From Acanthosoma haemorrhoidale (Eukaryota > Arthropoda > Insecta > Hemiptera > Acanthosomatidae), in the NCBI GenBank assembly GCA_930367205.1, contig OV884011.1:165147226-165211225 (forward strand): DNA of 64,000 nucleotides. The letters are read 5' to 3'. Shown here in pieces: positions 47,551-59,228 of this stretch. Both the position numbers and the translations under genes were made by a program. The notes beneath the pieces are model-generated. The model did not search any database. It saw nothing but the letters and a program-made list of their open reading frames with translations, and was not told the DNA's origin. Within the stretch, counting starts at the first letter, position 1, and each line of letters opens with the position of its first letter.

Positions 47551-48017
47551 TCCATCAAAGAGTTGCAACGTTGAATCCGTTTTCAACTGATTTACTTTAG
47601 ATAAATTTTTTATATATTTATAGATACTGTATTATATTTATTATTTCAGTAAAAACTGTAGAATACGAATGGAGGGAGGATTGTGTATTTGGTAAAGTAG
47701 AACATGCGTGACTTGTACAAAACAATAGTAAATGAAAAAAACATCTTGGATAACAGGGGTAAGGGAATATTTACCGGAGTACATTACGAGCTCTCCCTTA
47801 AGCGGACGCTGAATATTGGAGGAAGGGTTCGATTCGTATTTGCCCCTGTATCCGTCTCCAGCCAACAATATTTTTCTAAATGAGCTCTGTCTCCATCTTA
47901 TATCGCTTATGTATTCTACTATAGGCTCTCCATATATTTTTTTTTATCATATATGTCAAACAACAATTGATATAGATTTTAGAATCCAAGGGATAGGAGT
48001 TTTAGTGACACTATTTA
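47551..48017. other. Unassigned stretch
   Basis: No recognised feature. Confidence 0.5.
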
Positions 48018-48555
48018 AGAGAGAAGTCCAACATCAAGGGTATCCAATCCTTTCAATCAAAAGTCCTGAGAACAATACCAAATGCCCCTTATTACGTCAG
48101 AAATAAAACCCTTCGTAATGATCTTAATGTACCCTACATTCTTGAACTCATCCCTTCCAAGTTCATAAAGTTCCATAGTAACCTATTCAACCACCCTAAT
48201 CCCGTAGCTCAGTCATTGCACTGCACCACTCATCCCTGTAATCCTCGTCGGAGACTAAAACGGCAGTGCCCTCGTGACCTGCAATAAATGCGTAACAGTG
48301 GGAGTCCATGGTCCAGTCCTGGCAATGGCCAGTTTCTCCAATCATGTCCTGAGCGTATATGGCTCTCACGCTCTTGGTCAGCCTCCGCTGGCTCTTATCC
48401 GGTGACGCGGGTGACGAAGGAGCGTGGGGGACTTCTGTATGAATGAGCGAGTGAATGAAAATTATAAATATGGTATGAATGAGATAGTTTATCACAATTG
48501 CCTATTGTATTCAGGCAGATTGTAATTTTATCATAATAAAGCTGTTTCATAATTA
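48018..48555 (+). mobile_element. Jockey-type LINE family A, 5'-truncated copy (A5)
   Basis: Plus-strand copy with the C-terminal ORF2 block (equivalent to IQSFQSKVLRTI...PVAQSLHCTTHP), the stop after RDLQ, and the 3' UTR to the TTATCATAATAAAG tail. About 80 bp of the 3' UTR between GGGGGACTTC and TGTATGAATGAGCG is missing compared with A1. The frame is interrupted near 48080 by a small indel. Confidence 0.84.
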
Positions 48556-50334
48556 AAATTCCACTGATTATAAATTGAGTGGATAACGCTAAATTAAGCC
48601 TTTAAATGTAAGAATAAGTAAAAAGAAAAGCGGGAATGCTTAATATGAAAAAGTTGTAGGGTGGTTTTCTTGCCTAGAAGCTGACAGACAAGACTGAGTA
48701 GGCCAATTTATACGAAAAACTCAGGTTTAATCTCGTTGCCTCCCCGGGACGAGGTTGTTAGCTCAGAATTGCCCAGCGGACGTCAGCTCACCAACATGTC
48801 CATTTTCTTTGGTCTACAATTTAATGGGCCGTAAAGGCTCGGGTCGTTTTGTGACTTTGCCCATTTTTTTTTGGAACGATTATGGCACTGTTATAGAATT
48901 AAAGTCCAAGTGACATTTTAAACGTTACTTAGCAACACTTTCAGCACAGAACAGATTTTACATCTGCCTTACGATCATTTAAATTTATACCACAGAGTCC
49001 ATTAAGGTAGCAATCATCCTTGGTTGTCGTAAAATCTCTCACATACAATCCCAATAACTAGTTAATATTAGAACACTACCGAAAAAGATTAAACGACAGA
49101 CTCAAGGATATATACCCATAATTCACAAGCTTCCCACTCATATAGACTTCTAATGAGCCTAATTCATACTTATACCTAGTCTCCGTCCGGTCAACAGGGA
49201 TCTAAAATGGACATATTCTTGCAAAAGGTGAAGTAGAAGGTTTTTTTTAAAATTTCCTATATTAATAGTTGTAGTAAAAAATATGAGTTTTCGACCTCCT
49301 TCCCCCTTTCAACTTTTCGGTTGATCCTTGTGTTAATTAGTTTAGTTGAAAAATTTTCTGGAACGGGTGTTTGAAACGTTTTTTTTTTAATTCAACATGA
49401 AGCGAGAAATAGTTTCTAAAATTGCCTAGCATTTTCCATGATTTCACAAAAATGCGATTTCGTTTAACGGTATGGTTTGAATAATACTTATACGTATATA
49501 TAATTTACTTTATCATGACAACAATAATTGTTTATGGTTATTTATAGCGTTTATAGTCAATGGTAATAATTTTAGTAGTTGTAAAGGGTGTTTACCCCCG
49601 GAATCGCAGACAGTGGCCGAGGGCAATCATCAGGGATATTTCAAAAGACGGCAATGATTCTGTCATCGACATCGTGTCATTAACAAGTTTCCACGCCAGG
49701 AGTCGGTAAAGATCAAAAGACCTTTCATCAACCCTCTCCCATACCTCCCCTTCAGTTCCATCTTCGTAGTGTTATTTTGATATTATTTTTAAATTTATTA
49801 AACTACGAGTGCTTCGGGGTCCTTGTCTTTATGAAGTTAGTTTGGCAAACAGTGATGTAGTCATGGTAAATGAAAGAGGTGTGAATATTACTGAGGCAAA
49901 TTCCCGATTACCGTCGGTTTTTGGAAGACTTACCTGAAGTCAAAGTGCACCATTCTTGTCAGAAGCGTTACAATAATCCGAAATTGATTTCATAGGTCCG
50001 TTCAATTTTCGAACACAATGCTTTTCATTTTAATCAACGGAGTGACTGATAATTTCAAGAAATTAGTAATGAAATTTCTGTTTGAACAGCGATTCATAGA
50101 CTGATAAAGCTTGGTGTTTAAAATAGTATGGGACAAGCAGCAGAAAGAAGGGTGTGACCTAAACAGTGATGTGACGTATCAAATATGATGATTTGAAGGT
50201 GGTATCACAGAATCTGTCAAAGGATATTATAGTTCCGTAAAACTACAGGATTAGAGGAAAGAGGGGGGGGGGCACTGGCCTGGTAGTAAGGCTGAGTTAA
50301 CGATTTATTCTTATCTTTATATTTATATTCATAT
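48556..50334. other. Unassigned stretch
   Basis: No recognised element or coding frame. A G9 run lies at about 50264-50272. Confidence 0.5.
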
Positions 50335-50412
50335 ATTTTTTTTTCTTTTTCGTTTTATTCCTAGCCCCTTTAAATTCAGAGATAATTATATACAATTATT
50401 CGCGCGATTAGA
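50335..50412 (-). mobile_element. Very short LINE family B 3' end
   Basis: Minus strand: TAATTGTATATAATTATCTC followed by AAAGGGGCTAGGAATAAAA and an A-rich tail. This is the terminal 75 or so bp of family B (compare 60712-60790 and 27885-27929). It directly abuts gypsy-like gag sequence. Confidence 0.7.
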
Positions 50413-51560
50413 TCACATCTTTTTTCGGTTAGTCTCGAAATGTATAATAGCAGGTTTTCATTATTTAATAATTTTGTCGCGAGTATTTCTGCGAATCGGC
50501 AGTCTCTCTCGGCACAGTCTCAGCGAATTTCAGGGCTCTGGTGGGATTGATGCTAGTGCTGTAAACACCAATGTCGTCTGCATACGCCGATACCTCGCAG
50601 TTGGGGTACGAGGCTCCTACGATGTGGGCGGTGTAAATGTTGAACAGCAGGGGGCCTAGCACCGATCCTTGGGCGACACCGGCAGTGTAATTTCTTCGGG
50701 TCGTAGACGTAGTGCCTACAACAAACCATCGCCTAGGCACCCCTAGGCTCAATCCTTGGTAGACTCTCACTACCTTCCTGACTCCATCCGCCTTTCTAGG
50801 CATTCCACACCCCATATCCTTCTCATACATCCTTCAAATAGGGGTCTCCCTTAGTGAAAGGCACTTTCTAGCCAAAAATAATTTTCATATTTTCCCCACA
50901 TTCCTATTTTTATAAGTTTGAAAGCTTAGAAAAAAAAAAAAAAAAAAAAAAAATCTGCTATTAGTTGTTCTCTTGATCGCGAATCTTGATATTTCCTTTT
51001 TTAAGAAATTGCATAGTTCTTCTACCGATCGAAAATGGTAATCGAAAGTCGCCGTTTCCGCATCCCCTTTAAGTTTTTGCGTTGCTTCCATTATTATTTT
51101 CGCGTAGTCAATTTCATGATATACATTATCCGTTTTGCAGTACAAGTTGTATGGAAATCGGACTCCTGTGATAAATTTAATTGATTTTTTTGGGTTTCCA
51201 ACATACGATGGAATTAATTAGAATTCACTAGCGTTTATTCCTACGTTTATATTCATTGTTTCGTCAAAGTTTCTGTTGGTATTTAGTCTGTCTGTTATAG
51301 ACATATATAAAAAATACAAAAACAGAAAAATAGAAAAAAATAATTTTGAACCTTGTCTTTCCTTCTTCTTAAGAAGTGTCTGATGGGGTCGAAAGATCAT
51401 ACAACAAAATATGTTGACCTGAGTAAGGTATTTATATACCAGTAACTTCTTTCTCCAGAGCAATTTTGATTCTTCAGAAGCGGATCCCGATGATCGGTTC
51501 TTCGAAGAGGTTTTGCCACCACTCTGTTCTAGAAAAGATTCTTTGATGAATGCTTTCACG
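50410..51560 (-). pseudogene. Ty3/gypsy-like Gag, interrupted by a LINE
   Basis: Own-strand order: an N-terminal frame from 51559 (MKAFIKESFLEQS...), then, after frameshifts, SLIPSYVGNPKKSIKFITGV and LYCKTDNVYHEIDYAKIIME, then DYHFRSVEELCNFLKKEISR (down to 50954). A family-B LINE follows, then AEILATKLLNNENLLLYISR and LTEKRCDLIARII (50490-50412). The (I)P.Y.GNP++.I..FI pattern resembles gypsy-type Gag capsid regions, and the adjacent LTR (51590-51858, same strand) supports this. No protease or pol is present. Family identity is by pattern only. Confidence 0.55.
50500..50953 (+). mobile_element. LINE family B with inverted 5' part (copy B3)
   Basis: The right half (50716-50953, plus strand) is the family-B 3' UTR ending in a 20-bp A-run. 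The left half (50715-50500) is family-B RT on the minus strand, with motif B (GVAQGSVLGPLLFNIYTAHI) and an intact SAYADDIGVYST motif C. The RT thumb is missing between them. This head-to-head arrangement is the signature of twin priming during target-primed reverse transcription. It sits inside the gag-like sequence. No clear TSD was found. Confidence 0.8.
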
Positions 51561-51589
51561 AAGTTGCCCTCAGGTCCCTGTTCGTCTGT

Positions 51590-51858
51590 CGCTAATTAAA
51601 TAATCCTTCAACGGTTATCAGTTTTTAAAAACACTTTATTTAGAAAGCTAAACAAGGTTTAATTATGACTTAGTCTGCACATGGACGAGTCAAAAGAACG
51701 AAATAACTTATAACAGAAACAAAAGATAATACGATAAGAATACGAACTGAACACGGGTAAGGTTTGAATAAGTAAGAATGAGGGCTTGGTCACACTCCAA
51801 GAGCCTATATATAGGAGAGGAACATGGATTAGCAAGGTTTAGGATTAGTTAAGGGGCC
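51590..51858 (-). mobile_element. LTR of family D (gypsy-like), partial
   Basis: The reverse complement matches 63389-64000 apart from the LINE insertion there. It includes CTCCTATATATAGGCTC (a likely TATA box) and, past the end of the 64-kb copy, CTAAATAAAGTG (a likely polyadenylation signal). It lies immediately upstream of the gag-like sequence on the same strand, as an LTR should. Its distal end is cut off at about 51858 by LTR C4. Confidence 0.8.
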
Positions 51859-51861
51859 ATA

Positions 51862-52785
51862 ACTATATTGTAAATTATTGGATATAAAATGTTGTAAATT
51901 AATTTAAACAAAAGTAAATAGTATTATCAAACAATAAGTCATATCAGTGTAAATATTGTAAACAATAAAAGACGCAGCTGCAAAAAACTAGTTCAGAGGC
52001 TCTTGCAGAGGGAGTCAGGTAGCTCCTGGGGCTGGCTGGGTCCTGGTCTAGAACAGTCAAGCGTCACCCAACACTGCAATTTGGTTGGTCCGAATAAAAC
52101 CTCACTCTATTGGCTGAACGCGATTGGCCAGAATAAAACCCCAGCCTATTGGCTACTTGGGGTTATATATACCCCCTAGTGTTAGCCGATAAGTAATATT
52201 TGTGATTGCGAATTGTAAATTGTTAAAAATTTTATTAATAAAGGCGTTTAAAAAAAAAAGTCATTCTAACTACGGCTCTCTGGACTGGTACTTGCAGCTG
52301 CACTGATGTTTCTAGATTTGGCTTTCTCATTTATGAAAACTTCTGCATCTCTCTTTCCTAACCTCGCTATGTTCTAGTCCGCCGTTGTCAGACCCCACAC
52401 CTTCCTAGTGGGATTCTCTCCCTTCGTCTCGCTAAAACTAGCACCTCCTTAGAAGAGATTTCTTCCTCGCGGACGACGGTCACCTGGGGTCCTACGAACC
52501 TTACATAGTAGTGTCTCCCCCAGTGATCCAGACTGCCTCTCCGGTTCACACTCGCCTTTGGGATCCGGACGGTTTTCACCTACCCTCAGATACCGAGTGT
52601 GAATTCGTGGCCATTCCAAGACCACGTAAACATAATGCACTGTCGGGGCAAATAAATATCAGATATGGAGTCAGATAGTACAGTAGTAAGACCCGTCATG
52701 AAGCAATTGTCCAGGTCATAGCTTAATCAACCCTCACTTTGTTACTAGGGCTAGGGTAACTAGGCACCCTCATGACGACCCGACA
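51862..52785 (+). mobile_element. Family-C LTR, 5'-truncated (C4)
   Basis: Ends at ATGACGACCCGACA with the correct LTR terminus (52785). It matches C2 reversed over nearly its whole length, including TTCTCATTTATGAAAACTTC and AACTAGGCACC. The first 40 or so bp of the LTR are absent at the junction with LTR D. It contains CATTGGC/CAATAAAAC-type motifs and TATATATACCCCC at 52164. Confidence 0.8.
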
Positions 52786-53561
52786 ATTGACTATTAGTTT
52801 TAATTCTGCCACGAGGGCTAAGAAAACTGTTTTTAAATTTAAACTTGGGTTGCGAGCTGAAATTGATTATTTTACTCTCGATCTTTCTATAAAAACTATT
52901 TATTTGAATTTTTTTTTAATAACTACAGTTTACTGTAAGCAAATTTTCCAATCATAAAAAAGTACTTTTAATTCACTTTTATAGAAATGATTACTTTCTT
53001 CATTAAATATTTTGGCCTTTACAAGTTTCTACAACCATTTTCAAATAATCTTAGTAAAATTTCTTTTACCAATGAAATTGAATCTTACTTTATTCATACT
53101 TTCAAGGAAGTTACTTTTCGCAGTTATGTTTTAATTGTGTAAGTCGTCATTTATGCCTTTAGAATAAAACACAATGTACTATACAATATTAAAAAATATA
53201 TTGAATGCATCATAAATGATACCAAGTCCAGTTGGACTTTTAAAAAATTAACTTATTACAACCACTTATCATTATATTATTGTTGTCTTTATTTTACTGT
53301 TTGATTCTATCAATCCATATTCATGCTATCAATATTTCATTACAATGGAAATGTTTCTACAAAAAATTAGCTGTGATTGAATATACTGTGGTGAGTATTA
53401 TCCATGCCAATGTTATTCATTAGGTTTTGAAGCAAGACATAACACTAGTGAATTGTAACTACTTCACATCTAAGCTTTCGAAACTGAATTGTAGGCTCCG
53501 AAGAAATTTAGCTACAACCTTTCAAACTTTCTACATTTCTACCTTTCTAATATTATTAGAT
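52786..53561. other. Unassigned AT-rich stretch
   Basis: No recognised feature. Confidence 0.5.
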
Positions 53562-53755
53562 TCCAGCAGAATAAATAAAATAAAGCCATCAATCTTATAG
53601 CAACTACAGATTTCCCCGAAATGATACAGGTGCCAATCCTGAAATAACTCACTCACTTTTCTCCCTCAGTCTCCGAGATATTTTCCAATCTGTGGCAGAG
53701 TCAACCCCGTGGCCTTTTATCCTCATATCATAAAAATATTACCAGTGCACTTGGA
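53562..53755 (+). repeat. Local duplication, copy 1
   Basis: Two adjoining blocks. Block a (53562-53640) is the reverse complement of 54515-54593. Block b (53650-53755) is nearly identical to 54618-54722 in direct orientation, sharing AGTCTCCGAGATATTTTCCA and GTGGCCTTTTATCCTCATAT. Confidence 0.92.
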
Positions 53756-54514
53756 TACGGTACGTATATTATTAGATATTATAGGATTCCCCCCCCCCCC
53801 CCGGAAGGTCAAATACTCTTTTGATATTCTTTACCTGAGCAATCACATACGTCGGGGGTGGGGGGCTGATTAAATTTAAATAAAGTATTATTAGTTAGAT
53901 ATTCTACCTATATCTATATTAGATATAGATTGAAAAAATATATATACATATATCTAGTAAGGAAAATGTATACAGTAGTTAATAAGTTCAAAGTTTGTTT
54001 TCGTTAAATTTTTCTTTTCTTTTGAGTTTCCGAACTAACAAAGCTTTTATTTCACTAGCTTTTATTTATTTTATTACCATCTTCATGTTGAGGTCGGAAA
54101 CTTTTCAGCCCACCTGTGTAAGGTGCGCTGACAGATGCAACAATCCCACTAATATGCGAAGAATATGCGCACCACAGACGACGTAACCCCACGTGCTTGT
54201 GGGGAAACCCCGTTTTAGGTTTTTACCTCAGGAAGGGAGGGGGGAAAAGAAAAACCAAAACAACCCTTTCTAATGTTCGAGTTATATGTCAAGTTTTATG
54301 ATGTGGAGTCCTCACATATGTAACAATTTAGTTAATAGCTTGAGGTAAATACATGCTCATTTGAGTCAGACTGATTGGAATATGGTATTCTTAATGTTGA
54401 AGAGTTGAAATTTTCCTGGATCTCAGAACGAAAATCATTTTCCATCATCTTCGTAACAGGATTTAGAATAAAATGATGGTTATACCTCAAAGATAAAAAA
54501 AAAAAAAATCATGA
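53756..54514. other. Spacer between duplication copies
   Basis: Contains a C14 run at about 53789-53802. No recognised element; the open frame at 53995-54186 is unremarkable. Confidence 0.5.
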
Positions 54515-54722
54515 CTTGGCACCTGTATCATTTCGGGGAAATCTGTAGTTGCTATAAGATTGATGGCTTTATTTTATTTATTCTGCTGGAAGAAACCATT
54601 TCTTCTTCTTTGTCATCACTCACTTTTATCCCTCAGTCTCCGAGATATTTTCCAATCTGTGGCAGAGTCAACCCCGTGGCCTTTTATCCTCATATCATAA
54701 AAATATTACCAGTGCACTTGCA
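54515..54722 (+). repeat. Local duplication, copy 2 with inverted left block
   Basis: Partner of 53562-53755. The left block is inverted relative to copy 1 and the right block is direct. A 22-bp spacer (GAAACCATTTCTTCTTCTTTG region) lies between blocks here. Confidence 0.92.
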
Positions 54723-55290
54723 TAAGAGACGTTGTCCTTACTCACCCGTTGAGTGTGCATGCGGAATTGGTCATAAATAAATAGATGAGTTTATCGATGT
54801 TCACTGTAAATTGAAATTCTGTTGATTATTTTTTAGTGTGTATTACATGATTTGTTCTATATCAGCGTAAGAAAAGTTTTGCGTGTCGTTTAGACTATGA
54901 TACTAATTTTAGCTAGGTGGTCGTGTGTGGTTTATGTGCGAAAAGCTGAGTGCACATAACTAACAAGCACACTAACCTACACTAACTATACTCTTTCTTG
55001 TGAATTCTTTCCATTGTTTCCCAGTGACTTGTCAGAAAATTTTCTTATTGTGCTTGTAGAGACTTTTCATAATTCAAAATTTTTTTCTGTTTCATATCCC
55101 CTTGTTACAAAATTAATATATGTTACAAAATATGAATGCTGCAAACGAATCTATTTACAATTGCTTCATTATATTTCCTGTAGCTTGGCTACATTTCATA
55201 CAAATTCTGTTTTCTACTAATAGTGATCTGCATTGTACAAAAGTATAATGATGTACGTTATACATTAATGGGCTGAATTTGTTTCGCCTT
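54723..55290. other. Unassigned stretch
   Basis: No recognised feature. Confidence 0.5.
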
Positions 55291-55460
55291 TATAATTCAA
55301 AGACCAATTGAAACGTTTAAAATGTAAACAGTGGCTATCTCGAGAGTTCATAGTAATTTTAATTTCAATCGCAATAATAGTTATTAAGTGACCTTTGATT
55401 GCACATTCGTCATACTTTTTGCACGTTCCCTTAACGTATCTTTATCAGCTAACATGTATA
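55291..55460 (+). repeat. Outer inverted repeat, left arm
   Basis: About 170 bp whose reverse complement matches 57647-57820 (roughly 85% by eye). Shared words include ACTATGAACTCTCGAGATAG, TTTTTAAACGTTTCAAT-like text and ATACATGTTAGCT. Confidence 0.87.
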
Positions 55461-56550
55461 ATACCTGAAACTCTTATTCATCATGGAGTCATTATATGGA
55501 CAATATATTACTAGAATGTAATCGGTACCAAACAGCTTTATAGGTAATTATTTTAATTAGTTATTCGATATTGTTCGCTGTGCCTCGATTTGTTATGACA
55601 CAGCTTTCTGTCTTCGCGTGATGATAAACTTTGTCCATTTGCATCAAACCAGGCATATAGTGACTTTTGCTTATACAATAGCCTAGGTCACTTCGACATT
55701 CAACTGCTGAGAATTTGAGACGAAGCCAATTTTCCCAGGACGAGCTGAGCTCACCTCAACGGGCAGTAGTCTACCCTGAATCACTATTCACTTTGTACAA
55801 TATTAAGGCTGAATATGGATTTAACTGACCCTCGCTGTCTAGAAAAAAGGGAAATGGAAATTTTTTTTTATTATTGAACAGTTGAAAAATTAACACAGAA
55901 AAAAACATTTACAGAAATAGAAATAAATTAGAAAGAATAGGCGATGGATGACTCAGCTAATACCTATTATTATTTTATGAAAATACTTTGTGTATTGCGT
56001 TCTTGAAATTTAGCTAGTTGTCCAACTCATATTACTTGTGCCTTCAGTCTTCTGGACAATTAAACATTTTGTGCGAAAAAATATTGATCCGTCACAAAGT
56101 GGTACAGGATCAGACTAGTGAATGTAATTTAAATAACTCACACCTGACTAGACATGCATGAAAGCAAATACCAATTCCAATCCCCTGAATATCAAATTTG
56201 CCATCGCGCGTTTCTGCAATACAACTAAACCTCGCACACTCAACCTTGTACGTTCGTAATTAAAACAGAATATTATAAATTCCACTATTCATATTCTGGT
56301 CATTTAAACATCCGGACTCGTCCTAGTGCTAGAGCAAATTAAACCCCAGTGTAAAGCAACCCTCGTCTTCAACCCCAGCTCATTATTGCTTGTTCGCTGC
56401 CCCTTGCTTTATATTATAATATTTGTCATTAAACAGTTTTTCCCACATAATGTCTTCCAAACTCATTTCCTCGAACGCAGGTTTCCTACCACTGGGCACG
56501 TTAATTTTGCCTTAAAAATATACTTTACTTATAGCGGTTAGAAATATAGT
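55461..56550. other. Unassigned stretch
   Basis: No recognised feature. Confidence 0.5.
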
Positions 56551-56652
56551 GAAGATTGTTAGTCTTCAGGCTAGAAAGATGTAAAATATCAAGCCTTAAG
56601 CCTTAAACTTGGTTTACGAAACTTCAAGTTTGAATGAATTCACTGCTTGTCT
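56551..56652 (+). repeat. Inner inverted repeat, left arm
   Basis: About 100 bp; its reverse complement matches 57216-57317, including AGACAAGCAGTGAATTCATT and CAAACTTGAAGTTTCGTAAA. Each arm also contains short palindromes (AAACTTCAAGTTT). Confidence 0.9.
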
Positions 56653-57082
56653 GAGGTCAGAATCGAGGACCTCACTACCTGAAAGGTCAGACCTCAACCT
56701 GTTTGCCGAGCCTGGTATTAAGCTGATAGAGTTAAAGCTATTTTGTTTAGAAGCCGTTAATCAGCGTTCGGAGGTTATGAGTTGCTAAGCAAAGACAGCC
56801 ACAGAACAGCCAGCAAACAAACATTTGTTGGATCACGGACGTTTGTTTGTTTGTTAAACTTTGGCGTGTTCCAACTTGTTATCTGGATGTGATTAATTTC
56901 ACCCGGAATATCCCACTCCCCAGTTCGCCATAATTGCATTATCGATGGCTCAACACATGTTCGCATGTTGACCGATCCTCATTAGGACCCGGATTAGGAC
57001 AAAATGATATTCGTCCTACGCCAAGCCACTGTTTCGTATTTTGGAGCTGATCAATCGCTTTTAAAAGTTTCACCGGTAAAAG
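56653..57082. other. Unassigned stretch
   Basis: No recognised feature. Confidence 0.5.
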
Positions 57083-57410
57083 AATTTCATGAACTTGAAA
57101 GAGATGAGTTATAAGGGTTTATTAAGATTGATCTAAAGGGTTTTATTGCTGACACAAGAGGCATTTACCATAGTTCTCAGGACTTGGATACGCTTGATGT
57201 TCGACTTCAACAGACAGACAAGCAGTGAATTCATTCAAACTTGAAGTTTCGTAAATCAAGCTTAAAGCTTAAGGCTTAACATTTTACAACATTCTAGCTT
57301 TAAGACTAACAATCTTTGCTCCCCCCATAGCTCTATTCCAAATGTCCAGATTGGCTTTAGTTTAAATATTTAAATCAGTAATTTATTTTCTATTGAGACA
57401 TGGGATGTAC
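57083..57410 (-). mobile_element. Jockey-type LINE family A fragment, interrupted (A6)
   Basis: Reverse-strand C-terminal ORF2 sequence collinear with 28738-28985. At about 57207 it is interrupted by the right arm of the inner inverted repeat, resuming at CCCCATAGCTCTATTCC (57323). About 9 bp of LINE sequence is missing at the junction. The 3' UTR is absent. Confidence 0.78.
57216..57317 (-). repeat. Inner inverted repeat, right arm, inside a LINE
   Basis: Partner of 56551-56652, inserted in LINE copy A6. It behaves like a small mobile or filler sequence. Confidence 0.9.
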
Positions 57411-57646
57411 CATCTCCGTCACCAGAACTAGGTCAACTAGAACCCCTCGGGAAGACCCGAAAGTTAGCTTTTCAGTATTTTAATTACTATTTACTTTAGA
57501 CTTGTTACAGTAACATGAAAATACATAATGCAGCACAAAGAGAAAAAGTCACTACACGCCTGTTTGATGTTAATGGCCAAAGTTTAATCATTTTCCATTG
57601 ATAGGATCACGCGAAAATGATAAAGACGAAGAAATGATAAAGTTAG

Positions 57647-57820
57647 TATACATGTTAGCTCATAAAGATAGGTTAGAGGGAACGTGAAAAAAGTACCACG
57701 AATGTGTAATCAAAGGTTAATCACATAATAACTATGATTGCAATTGTAATTAAAATTGCTATGAACTCTCGAGATAGCTACTGGTTACTTTTTAAACGTT
57801 TCAATGTGTCTTTGAATTAC
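57647..57820 (-). repeat. Outer inverted repeat, right arm
   Basis: Partner of 55291-55460. Confidence 0.87.
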
Positions 57821-59177
57821 AAAATATCACTACAAGCACAAAAACACAAGAGAAAAAACAAAGTAATTGAGGAGATTGAATATTCTTTGTCATGTATTAT
57901 GCTGACGCATGTAAATGTGTCGATTCATTCTTTATTTTCTGCCGAGTGATGCATCACCACACCTAGCCCCAATAGAGCAGATTTTTCACCAATATTTGTC
58001 GTAAGCTATTTGCAAAAGAATACAAAGACATATCATGATTTCACAGAGACGTAGTTATGAATTCAGATCCAGATTATCACTAGTCAGGATTATTTATTTT
58101 GAAAAAATGTTCTTAAGTAGTAGATACCAATTCGATACAAATAGAAGATTTGTGTTTTTATAACTTTTAGATCTGCAACTGTTTTTGTTTTGAACTGACC
58201 CAAATTCTTTTTTACTAATGTCTATGACCACTTTCACTGAAAAAACTGTGCTTCAAGGTCAGTATCGACGAAGGCAAAAAAAAAAAGCTCTGGCTATTTC
58301 AGGTTATTTACTATTTTTTTTGTTAATATGATTTTTTTACTATTATTGGATGCAATAACACACGTACTGATGAAAGACCCAAATATGTGTGAACGTCAAG
58401 CTTCTCCCTTGGACTCAGCAAACACTTTGGCGCTCATCGCAAGACATCTCGTTGAGATATAAATGAGGCTACTACTGCGGTTGACGAGGGTTGAGGCACC
58501 TGCTGGGACAGTTTTTAAACGTTAATAATTAGAGGCAAGGGTTGAAGGGCAAGTTTGAGGAGGCGGGACTACCTCGAAAGCAGCCTGTAGGGCTTCAACC
58601 CCCCTTAATCGAATTTCCAATTTAAATCATTGATAATCCTCCCGACCCACCCTCTCCCATCGCCAAGGGTCCTCATCACTCAGATTTTACAAATTAGATT
58701 TACATTCAATTTGATTAAATCAAGGGCCCAAAGCAGACCGAATATCTAAGAATTTCGTCTTTAAAGAATAACATAAAATCGAATCGTAAAATTGGATCTG
58801 ACGCCTTAAACTCAAAATGATTTCTCTTGATGTTAGAGCGAACGGTTTTGGCGACCAGACAACTAGCTAAGGAAGAGCACTATGCCATGAGATGATGTTG
58901 TTCGTCACTTTATACTGTACAAGGCAACTGGGTATACTTGATGGACGAATTGTTGATCTATCATTTCAGGTATGTTTAGCATTTCGTCCTTTTAAGCATT
59001 TCTTTGCTGTTTTTTTCTTTACCGGAATTCCCCATTTTTGAGAAATAAAACGATTTGTCTGTCCTCAAAAAATAAGGATAACAAAAAGTTATTATATTTG
59101 GAAAGCGCATTCGAATGTCTGCCATCTTCTGGGATTCAGTAAACAATAATGTGATTAGCATTAATTTAAAATGCTTG
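57821..59177. other. Unassigned stretch
   Basis: No recognised element or coding sequence. Confidence 0.5.
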
Positions 59178-59228
59178 TGTAGCGACCGCTAACTACATAA
59201 GATTTATCTTATCACATCTATTTTATTC
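59178..59228 (+). mobile_element. Family-C LTR 5' terminus, 50-bp fragment (C6)
   Basis: TGTAGCGACCGCTAACTACA and the following 20 bp match the start of family-C LTRs. It is cut off where LINE copy A7 begins. Confidence 0.7.

Noticed and set aside
50440..50965. Apparent TSD (AATAGCAG / CTGCTATT) around the twin-primed LINE
   Set aside because: The two words are inverted, not direct, so they cannot be a target-site duplication.
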